Source: Ghiorsea sp.
GTDB taxonomy: Bacteria > Pseudomonadota > Zetaproteobacteria > Mariprofundales > Mariprofundaceae
Direction of reading: 5' to 3'
Assembly (NCBI GenBank): GCA_027053695.1
Contig: JALUHL010000215.1
Location: forward strand, 1-7,049
DNA length: 7,049 bases
The translations under genes and the position numbers were made by a program. Below, in pieces: positions 7,034 through 7,049 of this stretch. Within the stretch, counting starts at the first letter, position 1, and each line of letters opens with the position of its first letter. Below the pieces are notes generated by a model. It saw nothing but the letters and a program-made list of their open reading frames with translations, ran no database searches and was not told the origin of the DNA.

Positions 7034-7049
7034 GAGGATTGACACATGT
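7034..7049 (+). promoter_or_regulatory. Ribosome binding site and start codon of the next gene
   Basis: GAGGA (7034-7038) stands seven bases before an ATG at 7046-7048, and only one further base is in the window. The 153-base stretch from 6893 to 7045 is AT-rich, holds no plausible ORF, and contains the hairpin at 6926-6959. A plus-strand gene probably begins here. By the iscR-desulfurase context it could be a second desulfurase, iscU or sufB, but nothing of its protein can be seen. Confidence 0.5.

Noticed and set aside
1..7049. CRISPR array, tRNA or rRNA gene, insertion sequence, prophage or toxin-antitoxin pair
   Set aside because: No spaced direct repeats, cloverleaf-like segment, transposase motif or terminal inverted repeats were seen; nearly all sequence is taken by five housekeeping-type genes.

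Overview
The window holds five protein-coding genes in two divergent groups, plus the start signal of a sixth gene at the right edge. Base composition is moderate and slightly AT-leaning. The genes are ordinary proteobacterial ones: an IscR-type Rrf2 regulator with a cysteine desulfurase, alanine racemase, AMP-forming acetyl-CoA synthetase, and a large AsmA/DUF748-like envelope protein. This fits a Gram-negative bacterium, probably gamma- or zetaproteobacterial. That placement is an impression from gene content and protein style, not a test.

The minus-strand group reads right to left from about 5167 to the left edge. It begins with alr (alanine racemase), overlaps acs (acetyl-CoA synthetase) by four bases, and after a 72-base gap runs into a long frame that is open to the left edge. 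I translated that frame by hand: 692 codons without a stop. It is a secreted or membrane-anchored AsmA-like protein whose C-terminus lies outside the window. The 72-base gap contains a strong inverted repeat sitting directly before the chosen start codon.

The plus-strand group starts at 5281. iscR has an excellent Shine-Dalgarno and a promoter region with a near-consensus IscR type 1 operator, so it is probably autoregulated by its own iron-sulfur cluster. A cysteine desulfurase of the IscS/NifS family follows 10 bases later. A perfect 7-bp hairpin spans that junction and carries the iscR stop codon in its loop, which suggests translational coupling. About 150 AT-rich bases follow, with a weak terminator-like hairpin, and then a ribosome binding site and ATG at the right edge.

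The two groups share a 113-base divergent control region (5168-5280). Together the genes cover Fe-S cluster supply (iscR, desulfurase), D-alanine for peptidoglycan (alr), acetate activation (acs) and probably envelope lipid or outer-membrane homeostasis (AsmA-like). I see no mobile element, CRISPR array, RNA gene or clearly new defence or biosynthetic system. The points worth a second look are regulatory structures at gene junctions and some departures from the E. coli Isc proteins.
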